Counted from the stretch's first letter, positions 34,971 to 44,521 are shown. The stretch is 64,000 nucleotides of DNA from Ignavibacteriota bacterium (GCA_016708125.1 JADJGF010000001.1:704001-768000), one strand, 5' to 3'. Notes: generated from the sequence alone by a model not told the origin. Numbers and translations are program-made.

Positions 34971-35821
34971 AAAATTTACTCACATTTATTTTTTTGATTG
35001 TGTTTAATTCTTCATTCTTTTCACAAGCAATTTATACAGATGAAGATGTAAAAATTTGCAATTCAAAATTTGAATTTGCAGTTTCAAATAATTTAATGCA
35101 GCTTCCAATAAATGATATTTTTGTAGAAATTGGCAAATCATTTTTGGGTTTGGATTATGAAGCTAATACTTTAGAAAAAGGTGAAAAGGAAAATCTTGTT
35201 ATTCATCTTTCCGGTTTAGATTGTTATACTTTTTTTGAAAGTTCGTTAGTTTTTGCAAGATGTATAAAAAATAATAAAATAACTTTTGAAGATTATCAAA
35301 AAGAGTTAACAAATATTCGATATCGAAATGGAGCGATCGACCAATATCCATCGAGGCTTCATTATGCTTCTGATTGGCTTTACGATAACGCAAAACGTGG
35401 AATTGTAAAAGATATAACAAAAGAAATCGGTGGAATTTTGTATGATAAAAAAATTGATTTTATGAGCACACATGCAGATTCTTATAAACAATTAAAGAAT
35501 AATCTTAAGTTTATTGAAGAGATGAAATCAATAGAAGACTCAATCAATTCAAGAAAATATTATTATATCCCGGAAAATTTTATTGAATGTGTTGAAAGCA
35601 AAATTCAAAATGGAGATGTAATTTTGTTAACTACTGGAATTGATGGACTTGATATTTCACACACCGGAATTGCTGTAAAAATGGATGACGGAAGAATTCA
35701 TTTTATGCACGCTCCTTTAAAAGATAAAAAAATTGAAATCACAAAATTGCCACTCTCAGATTATGCAAAATCTGTTGAAAGGCATACTGGTATTATGGTT
35801 GGAAGAGTAATCGAGCCGTAG
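34967..35821 (+). CDS. DUF1460 peptidoglycan amidase-like protein, exported
   Basis: 284 residues with a signal peptide (MKNLLTFIFLIVFNSSFFSQ). The DUF1460 family adopts an NlpC/P60-like papain fold and is thought to be an N-acetylmuramoyl-L-alanine amidase or endopeptidase. The nucleophile block is LSGLDCYTFFESSLVFA (Cys86), the catalytic histidine is in GLDISHTGIAV (His232), and the conserved SRLHYASDWLYDN segment lies at ~129-141. It overlaps dnaB by four bases, giving a coupled pair with no obvious functional link. Confidence 0.85.
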   Translation: MKNLLTFIFLIVFNSSFFSQAIYTDEDVKICNSKFEFAVSNNLMQLPINDIFVEIGKSFLGLDYEANTLEKGEKENLVIHLSGLDCYTFFESSLVFARCIKNNKITFEDYQKELTNIRYRNGAIDQYPSRLHYASDWLYDNAKRGIVKDITKEIGGILYDKKIDFMSTHADSYKQLKNNLKFIEEMKSIEDSINSRKYYYIPENFIECVESKIQNGDVILLTTGIDGLDISHTGIAVKMDDGRIHFMHAPLKDKKIEITKLPLSDYAKSVERHTGIMVGRVIEP

Positions 35822-35952
35822 TTTTTATCGACTTAGAAATTTATTTTACTTCGCATAATTTTATTCTCAGAATATCTGCAAATTTAAATTCGTAAGTATT
35901 TTAATTTTTTTGCATTTTTAATTAGAGAATTATTAATATATCTAAAATAATT

Positions 35953-37140
35953 ATGCAAAAACTTTTTGAGGTTTCTAAAAAAGAAAAGAAATATGTAGTT
36001 GGAATTATGTCCGGAACTTCTTTAGATGGAGTTGATGTTGCACTCGTTGAAGTTGAAGGAAACAGCATCTTTACAAAAATTAATTTAATTGGATTCTTAG
36101 AATATCCTTTTCCAATTGGATTGAAAGATAAACTTCTTAAAAACTCAATTAAAGAATCCAGCAATGTTGAAGATATTTCCCAGCTAAATTTTCTTATTCC
36201 AAATATTTATTTTAAAGCAATTCAATCTTTGTGCAATAATATTAATTTCCCAATTTCTAAAATTGATTTAATTGGAACACACGGACAAACAATTCAACAT
36301 CTTCCTCAAAAACAGAATTATTTTGGATATAACATTTCTTCAACTTTCCAAATTGGAGATCCGGCAGTACTGGCAAAGATTTCCGGTATTGTAACTATTG
36401 GAGATTTCAGAACCGGCGATATGGCTTTAGGCGGAGAAGGCGCTCCACTTATTCCCTATTTTGATTTTATTCTTTTTCATTCCAAACAAAAAAACCGCGC
36501 ATTATTAAATATTGGCGGAATTTCAAATTTCACAATTCTGAATAAAGAAAAAGGATTGGAGGATGTTTTAGCTTATGATGTTGGTCCGGGCAATATGCTG
36601 ATTGATACGTTAACAAAGAAATTATTTAATTTGGAATTTGATAAAGACGGAGAAATTGCAAAATCCGGAAAATTAAATAATAAATTATTTAAAGCACTAA
36701 AACTGAATGATAATTTTATTGAAAGAAAACCTCCAAAATCTACCGGCAGAGAATATTACGGTGAAAATTTTCTTTCAATTTTATTTAATGAATTTGAAGA
36801 TGTTAAAAGTGAAGATTGGCTTCACACAATTACAAAGTTTACCTCTTACGGCATTTATAGAAATTACCAAAAGTTTATTGAGGAAGAAACAAAAATTGAT
36901 GAGTTAATAATCAGCGGCGGCGGTGCGAAAAATAAATTTCTTTATGAATGTTTAATAAATGATTTTGGTGAAAAAGTAGAAATTAAAATTATTGATGATA
37001 TAGGAATTTCATCGGATGCGAAAGAAGCCGTATGTTTTGCTATTTTAGCAAACGAAACTATTTCCGGAAATCCTACAAATATTCCGCGAACAACCGGTGC
37101 ATCTCGACCAACAATATTAGGCAAAATTTGTTTGCCGTAA
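35953..37140 (+). CDS. anmK: Anhydro-N-acetylmuramic acid kinase
   Basis: Phosphorylates and opens 1,6-anhydro-MurNAc released in peptidoglycan recycling, giving MurNAc-6-P. 395 residues, slightly longer than E. coli AnmK because of ~15 extra N-terminal residues. Phosphate-binding GIMSGTSLDGVDVAL (~18-32), GTHGQTIQHLP, TIGDFRTGDMALGGEGAPLIPYFD in part, NIGGISNFT and ISGGGAKNKFL are clear. Fits with the neighbouring DUF1460 wall hydrolase. Convergent with gatB, three bases apart. Confidence 0.96.
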   Translation: MQKLFEVSKKEKKYVVGIMSGTSLDGVDVALVEVEGNSIFTKINLIGFLEYPFPIGLKDKLLKNSIKESSNVEDISQLNFLIPNIYFKAIQSLCNNINFPISKIDLIGTHGQTIQHLPQKQNYFGYNISSTFQIGDPAVLAKISGIVTIGDFRTGDMALGGEGAPLIPYFDFILFHSKQKNRALLNIGGISNFTILNKEKGLEDVLAYDVGPGNMLIDTLTKKLFNLEFDKDGEIAKSGKLNNKLFKALKLNDNFIERKPPKSTGREYYGENFLSILFNEFEDVKSEDWLHTITKFTSYGIYRNYQKFIEEETKIDELIISGGGAKNKFLYECLINDFGEKVEIKIIDDIGISSDAKEAVCFAILANETISGNPTNIPRTTGASRPTILGKICLP

Positions 37141-37143
37141 TTT

Positions 37144-38580
37144 TTACTTATAAATAATTTTCTTCAACTTCTCTCTTAAAATTTCATTCACCAATTGCGG
37201 ATTAGCTTTCCCTTTTGTTTCTTTCATAATTTGTCCAACAAAAAATCCTAAAACTTTTTCTTTGCCGGATTTAAATTCTTCAACTTGTGCGGGATTATTT
37301 TTAATTACATTTTCAATTGCCGATTCAATAGCAGAAGTATCTGTAATTTGAAGTAAATTTTTCTCATCAACAATTATGTTTGGATCTTTATTTTCTTCCA
37401 ACATAATTGGAAAGACATCTTTTGCAATTTTACTACTTATTTTATTGGTCATAATTAAATTTATTAATTTACCCAAATTTTGCGAAGAGATAGGAAATTT
37501 ATCGAAAGTTAATTTTTGTTCGTTAATTATTTTTAAAACATCACCCATAACCCAATTTGCTGCTATTTTTTTATCATTCGTTTCATTCAAAACTTCTTCA
37601 AAATAATCTGCAATTTCTTTTTGAGATGTTAAAACTTCAGCATCATATTCAGGTAATTGTAATTCTTTAACAAATCTTTCTTTCCTTTTTTTAGGAAGCT
37701 CCGGCATTGATTTTAATATTTCTTTTTTCCAATCTTCACTAACAACAACCGGCATCAAATCGGGATCCGGAAAATATCTATAATCATGAGCTTCTTCTTT
37801 TCCGCGCATTGAAGTTGCTTTATTTTGCTCGGCATTCCACAATAAAGTTTGCTGAATAACTTTTCCGCCGTCTTCAACTAAATTTATTTGTCTATCAATT
37901 TCATAATCAATTGCGCGCTGAACATTTCTAAACGAATTCATATTTTTAACTTCAGTTCTTGTTCCCAATTTTTTTGCACCTTGGGGACGAATTGAAATAT
38001 TAGCATCACATCTAAGAGAGCCTTCCTCCATATTTCCATCACAAATTCCCAAATATGTAATAATCTGTTTTAAATTAGATAAATACTGATAAGCCTCTTC
38101 CCCACTATGCAAATCCGGTTCACTTACAATTTCAATTAATGGTGTACCGCATCTGTTTACATCAACTAAAGTTTCCTGCCCTTGATCATGAATTGATTTT
38201 CCGGCATCTTCTTCCATGTGAATTCGTTTAATTCTGATTTTTTTTTCTTCATGTGTTTTAATATTAATAAATCCATTTTCACAAATCGGGACTTCAAACT
38301 GAGAAATTTGATAACCTTTTGGTAAATCGGGATAAAAATAATTTTTTCTTTCAAATGTAGAAGTTTCATTTATTGTGCAGTTTGTTGCCATTCCCATTAA
38401 TGTTGTGAACTCAACAACCTTTTTATTCAATACCGGTAATACTCCGGGATGACCTAAGCAAACCGGACACACATTTGTGTTTGCCGGATTTCCAAATTTT
38501 GTTGAACATCCACAAAATATTTTTGTATTTGTTAAAAGCTGCGCATGAACTTCTAAACCAATTACTGCTTCAAATTCCAA
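37144..38580 (-). CDS. gatB: Aspartyl/glutamyl-tRNA amidotransferase subunit B
   Basis: Kinase-amidase subunit of GatCAB, which converts misacylated Glu-tRNA-Gln and Asp-tRNA-Asn. 478 residues. FEAVIGLEVHAQLLTNTKIFCGCS at the N-terminus (given here in part), zinc cysteines CGC and CPVCLGHPG, DLPKGYQISQFE, and the YqeY-like C-terminal helical domain (~325-478). GatA and GatC are not in the window. The start is 109 bases from the divergent bshB1. Confidence 0.98.
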   Translation of the reverse strand: MEFEAVIGLEVHAQLLTNTKIFCGCSTKFGNPANTNVCPVCLGHPGVLPVLNKKVVEFTTLMGMATNCTINETSTFERKNYFYPDLPKGYQISQFEVPICENGFINIKTHEEKKIRIKRIHMEEDAGKSIHDQGQETLVDVNRCGTPLIEIVSEPDLHSGEEAYQYLSNLKQIITYLGICDGNMEEGSLRCDANISIRPQGAKKLGTRTEVKNMNSFRNVQRAIDYEIDRQINLVEDGGKVIQQTLLWNAEQNKATSMRGKEEAHDYRYFPDPDLMPVVVSEDWKKEILKSMPELPKKRKERFVKELQLPEYDAEVLTSQKEIADYFEEVLNETNDKKIAANWVMGDVLKIINEQKLTFDKFPISSQNLGKLINLIMTNKISSKIAKDVFPIMLEENKDPNIIVDEKNLLQITDTSAIESAIENVIKNNPAQVEEFKSGKEKVLGFFVGQIMKETKGKANPQLVNEILREKLKKIIYK

Positions 38581-38689
38581 TTTACATCCTTATTAAAATT
38601 TATTGCGTAAATATAATTATTAAAAGAAAGAAAATTTTATTTTCCATGATATTTTTATAATATTCATTGTAAAATTTTTGAGGTAAAAA

Positions 38690-39409
38690 TTGAAATTAGA
38701 TATAGTTGTTTTTGCTGCTCATCCGGATGATGCTGAATTATCAATGGGCGGAACAATTGCCAAATTAACCAATGTTGGATTTAAAATTGGAATTGTTGAT
38801 TTAACCGGCGGTGAACTTGGAACGAGAGGCTCAAAACTAATTCGTAAAATAGAATCTCAAAATGCTGATAAAATTTTAAATATAACCGTTAGAGATAATT
38901 TAAATATTAAAGACGGTCATATTTTTGTTGATAAAGAAAATACATTGAAAATAATTAAAGCAATTAGAAAATATCAACCAAAAATAATTTTTGCACCATA
39001 TTTTAAAGATCGTCATCCCGATCATATTGAAGCAAGTAAATTGATAAAACGTGCAATGTTTTTTGCTGGATTACCGAAAATTAAAACTTCACTTAATTCA
39101 AAATTGCAAAATGCATTCAGACCTAAGAGAATTTTTTATTTTATGCAGACTTACGAATTTCAGCCATCATTTATTGTTGATATTTCAGAAACGTTTGAAA
39201 CAAAAATGAAAGCGGTATTTGCTTATCAGACGCAATTTTACAATGAAAAATCAAAGGAACCGGAAACTTTTATAAGCACTCCGGAATTTATAAATTTTTT
39301 GGAAGCGCGTGCAAAAACATTTGGTTTTAAAATTGGCAAAAAATATGGTGAAGCCTTTTATTCAGAAGAATTAATTGAATTAGATTTAATAAATATTTTA
39401 AAGGGTTAA
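38690..39409 (+). CDS. bshB1: Bacillithiol biosynthesis deacetylase BshB1, TTG start
   Basis: Zn-dependent GlcNAc-malate deacetylase (PIG-L/LmbE family), second step of bacillithiol synthesis. 239 residues with the zinc motif AAHPDDAELSMGG (~9-21), DLTGGELGTRGS and FKDRHPDHIEASKLI. The TTG start at 38690 is the only one fitting the conserved MKLDIVVFAAHPDD N-terminus; a GAGG box lies six bases upstream. Together with the bacilliredoxin at 8776 it indicates bacillithiol use. bshA and bshC are not in the window. Confidence 0.93.
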   Translation: MKLDIVVFAAHPDDAELSMGGTIAKLTNVGFKIGIVDLTGGELGTRGSKLIRKIESQNADKILNITVRDNLNIKDGHIFVDKENTLKIIKAIRKYQPKIIFAPYFKDRHPDHIEASKLIKRAMFFAGLPKIKTSLNSKLQNAFRPKRIFYFMQTYEFQPSFIVDISETFETKMKAVFAYQTQFYNEKSKEPETFISTPEFINFLEARAKTFGFKIGKKYGEAFYSEELIELDLINILKG

Positions 39410-39411
39410 TA

Positions 39412-40272
39412 ATGAAATTGGGATTGATTGGAACCGGTTTGATGGGGAAACCAATTGCTCAAAAATTGCTTGAAGCAAAATATGAATTGAACGTTTTTAA
39501 CAGAACAAAAAGTAAAACAGATTCACTTATTCAATTAGGTGCAAAAACATTTTCTGATATTCGTGAATTCGTGACTGATACAGATGTAATAATTTTGATG
39601 CTTTCAAATTATGATGCAATTGATGAAGTTTTATTCGCAAGCAACATTGGAAATTTTGAAAACAAAACTGTAATTCAAATGAGCACTATTGCTCCATCGG
39701 AAAGTATTGAGTTATATAAACGCATCACAAAATTAAGAGGAGAATATTTTGAAGCTCCCGTTCTTGGAAGCATTCAGCAAATTTTAAATTGTGAACTTAT
39801 TGTATTAGTTGGATCTGACAAGTCTCAATTCACTAAGTATCAAAATTTATTTAAATCTTTTAGCAATAAGATTTTGCACATTGATGAAGTTGGACAAGCT
39901 GCATCGATGAAGCTGGCATTGAATCAATTAATAATTTCTGAAACGGTAGCTTTCTCAATTAGTTTGGGATTTGTAAGAGAAAATAATTTAGATATCGAAA
40001 TGTTTATGGATATCCTTAGGAGCAGTGTGCTTTATGCCCCAACTTTCGATAAAAAACTAACAAACTACGTAAACAGAAATTTTAATAATCCAAATTTTCC
40101 GGTTAAACATTTACTTAAAGATTTAGATTTAATGTTGAACTCATTTGCCGAAAAAAATATAAATACAGATTCATTAAAATCGATTAGGAAAATTTTAATT
40201 GATTCAATTCAAAAAGGTAATGCTGATAAAGATTATTCAGCGTTGTATAATTCAGTTCATCCTTTGAAATAA
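39412..40272 (+). CDS. Beta-hydroxyacid dehydrogenase (3-hydroxyisobutyrate/glyoxylate-succinic semialdehyde reductase family)
   Basis: 286-residue NAD(P)-dependent oxidoreductase. Rossmann motif GLIGTGLMGKPIAQ (~4-17); an Arg in NRTKSK suggests NADPH preference; TIAPSESIELY corresponds to the substrate-binding STISP region; and the catalytic lysine is in AASMKLALNQL. The second half of the substrate motif reads APVLGSIQQ, where homologues have APVSGS, so the substrate could differ. Starts two bases after bshB1, so co-transcribed; a shared pathway is not evident. Confidence 0.88.
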   Translation: MKLGLIGTGLMGKPIAQKLLEAKYELNVFNRTKSKTDSLIQLGAKTFSDIREFVTDTDVIILMLSNYDAIDEVLFASNIGNFENKTVIQMSTIAPSESIELYKRITKLRGEYFEAPVLGSIQQILNCELIVLVGSDKSQFTKYQNLFKSFSNKILHIDEVGQAASMKLALNQLIISETVAFSISLGFVRENNLDIEMFMDILRSSVLYAPTFDKKLTNYVNRNFNNPNFPVKHLLKDLDLMLNSFAEKNINTDSLKSIRKILIDSIQKGNADKDYSALYNSVHPLK

Positions 40273-40343
40273 TTCATGAAAGTTCAATTACTAAAATGTT
40301 GATTAGTAAAAATGATTTAATAATGTAATAATTTTCTCAGACT

Positions 40344-41462
40344 TTATTCATTTAGAAAATTTCGTATTATTCTATCTAGCTGATCAAACTCAATTAGAAA
40401 AGCATCATGACCATGAATTGAATAAATTTCAGAGTATTTTGCATTAGGTATTTTATATTGTATTTCCTTTTGCTCTTCAACGGGATAAAGAATATCCGAG
40501 TCGATTCCTACGCACATTGTTTTAGATATTATCGAAGAAAGTGCTTTATCAATTCCGCCTCTTCCTTTTCCAACATCATGTAAATCCATTGCATTACTTA
40601 AATAAAGATATGTATTTGCATCAAATCGTTTAGTAAGTTTTTCACCTTGATAATTCAAATAACTTTCTATTTCAAAAATGTTTTCCTTCTCATTATAAGT
40701 TCTATCAAATTTTTTGTTAAAAGAATTGTAACTTCTATAACTAATCATTGCAATTTTTCGTGCGAGACTAATTCCCTTTTCCGGTTGAATTTTATAATTA
40801 CCATTTTCCCAATCGGGATCATTAATAATTGCATTTCTAGATGCCTCGTTTAATCCAATTGCCCAAGCTGAATGGGCTGAAGAAGTAGCAATCGGCATAA
40901 TTTTATTTATTAATTTTGGATACATAATTGCCCATTCCAATACTTGCATTCCTCCTAAAGAACCACCAACAATTAATTCTATTTTTGAGATGCCAAGTTT
41001 ATCAAGTAATTCTTTTTGAACTTTAATCATATCCCTAACGGTAATTTGAGGAAAATTCATACCATAAGATTGATTTGTATTTTGATTTAAACTTGTTGGT
41101 CCGGTGGTTCCGTAACAGCTTCCAAGAATATTTGGACAAATTACAAAATATTTATCTGTGTCGAGTGCTTTGCCTTTTCCAATTAATTGCGACCACCAAC
41201 CTTCTTTGCTTAAAAACATTTTGTTATATGAATTTAATCTTTCATGCGATTCAGAATTTTTAATTTCTAGATCATCAACAATTCCGGCAGCATGCGAATT
41301 CCCGGTTAGTGCATGATTTACAATAATCACATTATTTTTTTCTGAATTTAATTCTCCATAAGATTGATATGCAACATTTACAGAATTTAACTTTTCTCCA
41401 CAATCTAAATGAAGAGGATTTAATTGGGAAAAGAAATTTTCAAATTTTGTATTAGCAATCAT
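40344..41462 (-). CDS. metX: Homoserine O-acetyltransferase
   Basis: Activates homoserine for methionine synthesis; alpha/beta-hydrolase fold. 372 residues. Nucleophile elbow GGSLGGMQVLEWA, oxyanion region NHALTGNSHA, and late Asp and His in VGIDSDILYPVEEQ and IHGHDAFLIE. Some family members use succinyl-CoA, but residue-level assignment is not certain. It follows metY by 55 bases on the minus strand and is under the SAM riboswitch. Confidence 0.95.
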   Translation of the reverse strand: MIANTKFENFFSQLNPLHLDCGEKLNSVNVAYQSYGELNSEKNNVIIVNHALTGNSHAAGIVDDLEIKNSESHERLNSYNKMFLSKEGWWSQLIGKGKALDTDKYFVICPNILGSCYGTTGPTSLNQNTNQSYGMNFPQITVRDMIKVQKELLDKLGISKIELIVGGSLGGMQVLEWAIMYPKLINKIMPIATSSAHSAWAIGLNEASRNAIINDPDWENGNYKIQPEKGISLARKIAMISYRSYNSFNKKFDRTYNEKENIFEIESYLNYQGEKLTKRFDANTYLYLSNAMDLHDVGKGRGGIDKALSSIISKTMCVGIDSDILYPVEEQKEIQYKIPNAKYSEIYSIHGHDAFLIEFDQLDRIIRNFLNE

Positions 41463-41517
41463 TTCCTCTCCAAAAATATTTCATAAATAATTCTATAATT
41501 TTTATACGAAATATATA

Positions 41518-42816
41518 TTATTTTCCATTTAGAGCTTGTTCAAAATCATTTATAATATCATCGATATGTTCAATTCCGACCGATACTCTAATAGCTTCCG
41601 GTGTAACTCCGGATGATTTTTGTTCTTCATCAGAAAGTTGTTGATGAGTTGTTGATGCCGGATGAATAACAAGTGTTTTTGCATCACCAACATTTGCTAA
41701 TAAACTTGAAAGTTTAACTTTATTGATGAATTTCTTTCCAGCCTCTAATCCGCCCTTAATTCCGAATGACAGAATTGATCCGTAAAATCCTTGTCGCAAA
41801 TATTTCTTTGCATTTTCATGTGATGGATAATCTTTAAAACCCGGATACCAAACCCATTCAACTTCTTTATGATTTTTCAACCAATTTGCCAAAGTTAACG
41901 CATTGCTATTATGTCTTTCAACTCTGAGCGATAAAGTTTCCAAGCCTTGCAAAAATAAAAATGAATTAAACGGACTTAAGCACGGACCCAAATCCCGTAA
42001 GCCTTCAACTCTTGCTCTAATAATAAATGCAATATTTCCAAATTGAGAACCTTTCCCAAAAACTTCATTAAAATTTAATCCATGATATCCGGGTGATGGT
42101 TCTGTAAACAAAGGAAATTTTCCATTGCCCCAATCAAAGTTTCCGGAATCAACAATTACTCCCCCAATTGAAGTTCCATGTCCGCCAATCCATTTTGTTG
42201 CTGAAGCTACAACAATATCAGCACCATAATCTATTGGACGAACTAAATATCCAGCCGCTCCAAAAGTATTATCAACAATTAACGGAATTCCATTTCGATG
42301 TGCAACATCTGCAATTTTTTCAAAATCCGGAATATTTAATTTTGGGTTTCCAATTGATTCAATATAAATCGCTTTTGTTTTTTCATCTATTAATTTTTCA
42401 AAATTCTCCGGTTCATCGCCATCAACAAATTTTACATTTATACCAAGTCTTGGCAGAGTTACTTTAAATAAATTATAAGTTCCCCCATAAAGAAAACTCG
42501 TAGAAACAATATTATCACCAGCTTGAGCAATATTTGTAATTGTCAAATGCTCAGCAGCTTGTCCCGATGAAGTAGCAAGCGCAGCTATTCCACCTTCTAA
42601 AGCTGCAACTCTTTTTTCAAATACATCAGAAGTTGGATTCATAATTCTTGTATAAATATTTCCAAATTGTTTTAGAGCGAAAAGATTTGCCGCATGTTCA
42701 GAATCATTAAATGTATAAGATGTTGTTTGGTAAATAGGTACAGCTCTTGAATTTGTTGCGGAATCTGGTTCTTGTCCCGCATGTAACTGTAAAGTTTCAT
42801 ATTTATATGTGCTCAT
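41518..42816 (-). CDS. metY: O-acetylhomoserine sulfhydrylase (aminocarboxypropyltransferase)
   Basis: PLP enzyme making homocysteine from O-acetylhomoserine and sulfide. 432 residues, the length of MetY rather than of the shorter MetB/MetZ. YETLQLHAGQEPDSATNSRA (N-terminus), YTRIMNPTSDVFEKRVAALEGG, the PLP lysine in VVASATKWIGGHGT and the late block LVIHPASTTHQQLSDEEQ. AAGGAG ribosome site. First gene after the SAM-I riboswitch. Confidence 0.96.
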   Translation of the reverse strand: MSTYKYETLQLHAGQEPDSATNSRAVPIYQTTSYTFNDSEHAANLFALKQFGNIYTRIMNPTSDVFEKRVAALEGGIAALATSSGQAAEHLTITNIAQAGDNIVSTSFLYGGTYNLFKVTLPRLGINVKFVDGDEPENFEKLIDEKTKAIYIESIGNPKLNIPDFEKIADVAHRNGIPLIVDNTFGAAGYLVRPIDYGADIVVASATKWIGGHGTSIGGVIVDSGNFDWGNGKFPLFTEPSPGYHGLNFNEVFGKGSQFGNIAFIIRARVEGLRDLGPCLSPFNSFLFLQGLETLSLRVERHNSNALTLANWLKNHKEVEWVWYPGFKDYPSHENAKKYLRQGFYGSILSFGIKGGLEAGKKFINKVKLSSLLANVGDAKTLVIHPASTTHQQLSDEEQKSSGVTPEAIRVSVGIEHIDDIINDFEQALNGK

Positions 42817-42856
42817 TTTATTCTCCTTTGTTAGAATGATTTGTTAATTATTTTCT

Positions 42857-42931
42857 TAATCTTAATCTTATTCTTAATCATAATCTCAAAAAATTATATT
42901 ATAAAATTGATTAAAAATAAGATTAAGATTA
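42857..42931. repeat. 16-base perfect inverted repeat in the metY leader
   Basis: TAATCTTAATCTTATT (42857-42872) and its exact inverse (42916-42931) flank 43 bases of AT-rich DNA. It occupies most of the stretch between the riboswitch terminator and the metY start, so it would form a long stem-loop in the leader of the read-through transcript. No known RNA family is recognised. Confidence 0.6.
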
Positions 42932-42953
42932 TGATCAAGAAAAACATCTGGGC

Positions 42954-42992
42954 AAAAAAAAACCTCCTAAGGAAAGATTCCAAAGGAGGTTT
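42954..42992 (-). terminator. Riboswitch-controlled terminator
   Basis: On the minus strand AAACCTCC (42985-42992) pairs with GGAGGTTT (42960-42967), extended inward by a GGAA/TTCC pairing, and is followed by a T-run (42954-42960). It is the expression platform of the SAM-I aptamer just upstream. Confidence 0.9.
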
Positions 42993-43004
42993 AAAATTCC
43001 GATA

Positions 43005-43105
43005 TTTATCTTTCCCCAATAAATTAGGGCAGGATTTGGCACCTTTCATTTCTGACGGTTGCCAAGGCTTCACAGGGCCTGATCCCTCTGCCTTTCTTGA
43101 TAAAA
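43005..43105 (-). ncRNA. SAM-I riboswitch (S-box) controlling metY-metX
   Basis: On the minus strand the conserved S-box core is clear: TTTTATCAAGAAAGGCAGAG at the 5' end (complement of 43086-43105), then GGGATCAGGCCCTGTGAAGC, CTTGGCAACC and AGGTGCCAAATCCTGCC. P1 closes with TTTATC near the 5' end and GATAAA (43005-43010) at the 3' end. SAM binding stabilises P1 and lets the terminator at 42954-42992 form, so metY-metX should be switched off when SAM is plentiful. This stretch of 362 bases between metY and thrC has no protein gene. Confidence 0.97.
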
Positions 43106-43178
43106 CAATTTTCAAAAGAACAAATATTTTTATTGAGGGTGAAGATATTAAAATCTAGTTCTCAATGCAAGTAATATT

Positions 43179-44477
43179 TTAGCTTCGTAAAATTTCTTTT
43201 AAAACATCGTATTTTGATGAAACTTTAATTGTACTTCCATTTTTATTCAAACACTTTAAAAGTTTTTCAGGTACATCAGGACTAAAACTTAAATTATTTT
43301 CAAAAACATTTAAGAATTTTGCCGGATGTGCAGTTTCTAACACAACGCAAAAAATATTTTCATTAACTTCATTTTTATATTGATCAAAAGCTAAACATCC
43401 AACTGCACCATGCGGATCAATAATATAATTATTATCATCGTGCAATTCTTGAATTTTATTTAATGTTTCCCCATCACTAAAACTTTTTGAGAAAATAATA
43501 TCCGAAATTAATGAGTGATTATTTTTATATAAATCCAAAATCCTTACAAAATTACTTGGATCGCCAACATCCATTGCATTTGATAAAGTTTCAATTGATG
43601 ATTGCGGATTAAAATTTCCATCTTTTACATACTTTGTAAAAACATCATTTTTATTTGTTGCTGCAATAAATTTTGAAATTGGCAAACCCATTTCTTTTGC
43701 AAAAAGTCCGGCAGTTAAATTTCCTAAATTTCCGCTAGGAACTGAATATACAATTTTCTGATTTTTATTTTTAATTTGCTTGAAACTTTCAAAATAGTAA
43801 AATGATTGCGGAATTAATCTTCCAATATTTATTGAGTTTGCAGAACTTAAATTAATTTTGTTTTTTAATTCATCATCCACAAATGCTGTTTTAACCAAGC
43901 GCTGACAATCATCAAAAGTTCCCTCAACCTCAATTGCGGTAATGTTATTTCCTAAAGTTGTAATTTGTTTTTCTTGTATTTTACTAATTTTTCCGCTGGG
44001 AAATAAAACTAAAACTTTTATCCCATCAACATTTAAAAAACCATTTGCAACAGCGCTTCCCGTATCACCCGATGTGGCAACAAGAATTGTAATTTTTTTA
44101 TTCATTCCTTTGAGAAAATATTCCATTGTTCTTGCCATAAATCGTGCGCCAAAATCTTTAAATGCTAAGGTTGGTCCATGGAATAATTCTAATATTGATA
44201 AGTTTTCATTTAAACTAACTAAAGGTGCTTCGAACGAAATCGAATTTTCAATTATTGATTGTAAGTCATTTTCCGAAATTTCATCTTCGACAAAATTTTT
44301 AGCAATTTCAAATGATATTTCTTGTAAACTAAATTTAGTAAGATTTGATATGAAATTTTTTGATAACGGATTTATACTTTCCGGCATGAACAATCCCTTA
44401 TCATTTGCCAAACCTTGAAGAATTGCTTCTCTAAAATTTACTTTATTGTTTTTATTATTTGTGCTGTAGTATTGCAT
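43179..44477 (-). CDS. thrC: Threonine synthase
   Basis: PLP enzyme converting O-phosphohomoserine to threonine. 432 residues, the class with the long N-terminal domain (MQYYSTNNKNNKVNFREAIL). PLP lysine in HGPTLAFKDFGARFMAR, VATSGDTGSAVANGF, and the phosphate cup in YSVPSGNLGNLTAG. Separated from thrB by 133 bases with a hairpin. It ends 74 bases before the SAM riboswitch, with no terminator seen between, so thr transcripts may run into the riboswitch. Confidence 0.97.
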   Translation of the reverse strand: MQYYSTNNKNNKVNFREAILQGLANDKGLFMPESINPLSKNFISNLTKFSLQEISFEIAKNFVEDEISENDLQSIIENSISFEAPLVSLNENLSILELFHGPTLAFKDFGARFMARTMEYFLKGMNKKITILVATSGDTGSAVANGFLNVDGIKVLVLFPSGKISKIQEKQITTLGNNITAIEVEGTFDDCQRLVKTAFVDDELKNKINLSSANSINIGRLIPQSFYYFESFKQIKNKNQKIVYSVPSGNLGNLTAGLFAKEMGLPISKFIAATNKNDVFTKYVKDGNFNPQSSIETLSNAMDVGDPSNFVRILDLYKNNHSLISDIIFSKSFSDGETLNKIQELHDDNNYIIDPHGAVGCLAFDQYKNEVNENIFCVVLETAHPAKFLNVFENNLSFSPDVPEKLLKCLNKNGSTIKVSSKYDVLKEILRS

Positions 44478-44521
44478 TTATAATATTTTTTAAGAATCCT
44501 TTATTTACGGTTGATCAAAAC

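Noticed and set aside
42841..43158. Open frame of 105 codons on the plus strand and 73 codons on the minus strand in the metY-thrC gap
   Set aside because: Both overlie the SAM-I riboswitch and its terminator; the amino-acid sequences are low-complexity translations of structured RNA and AT-rich repeats.
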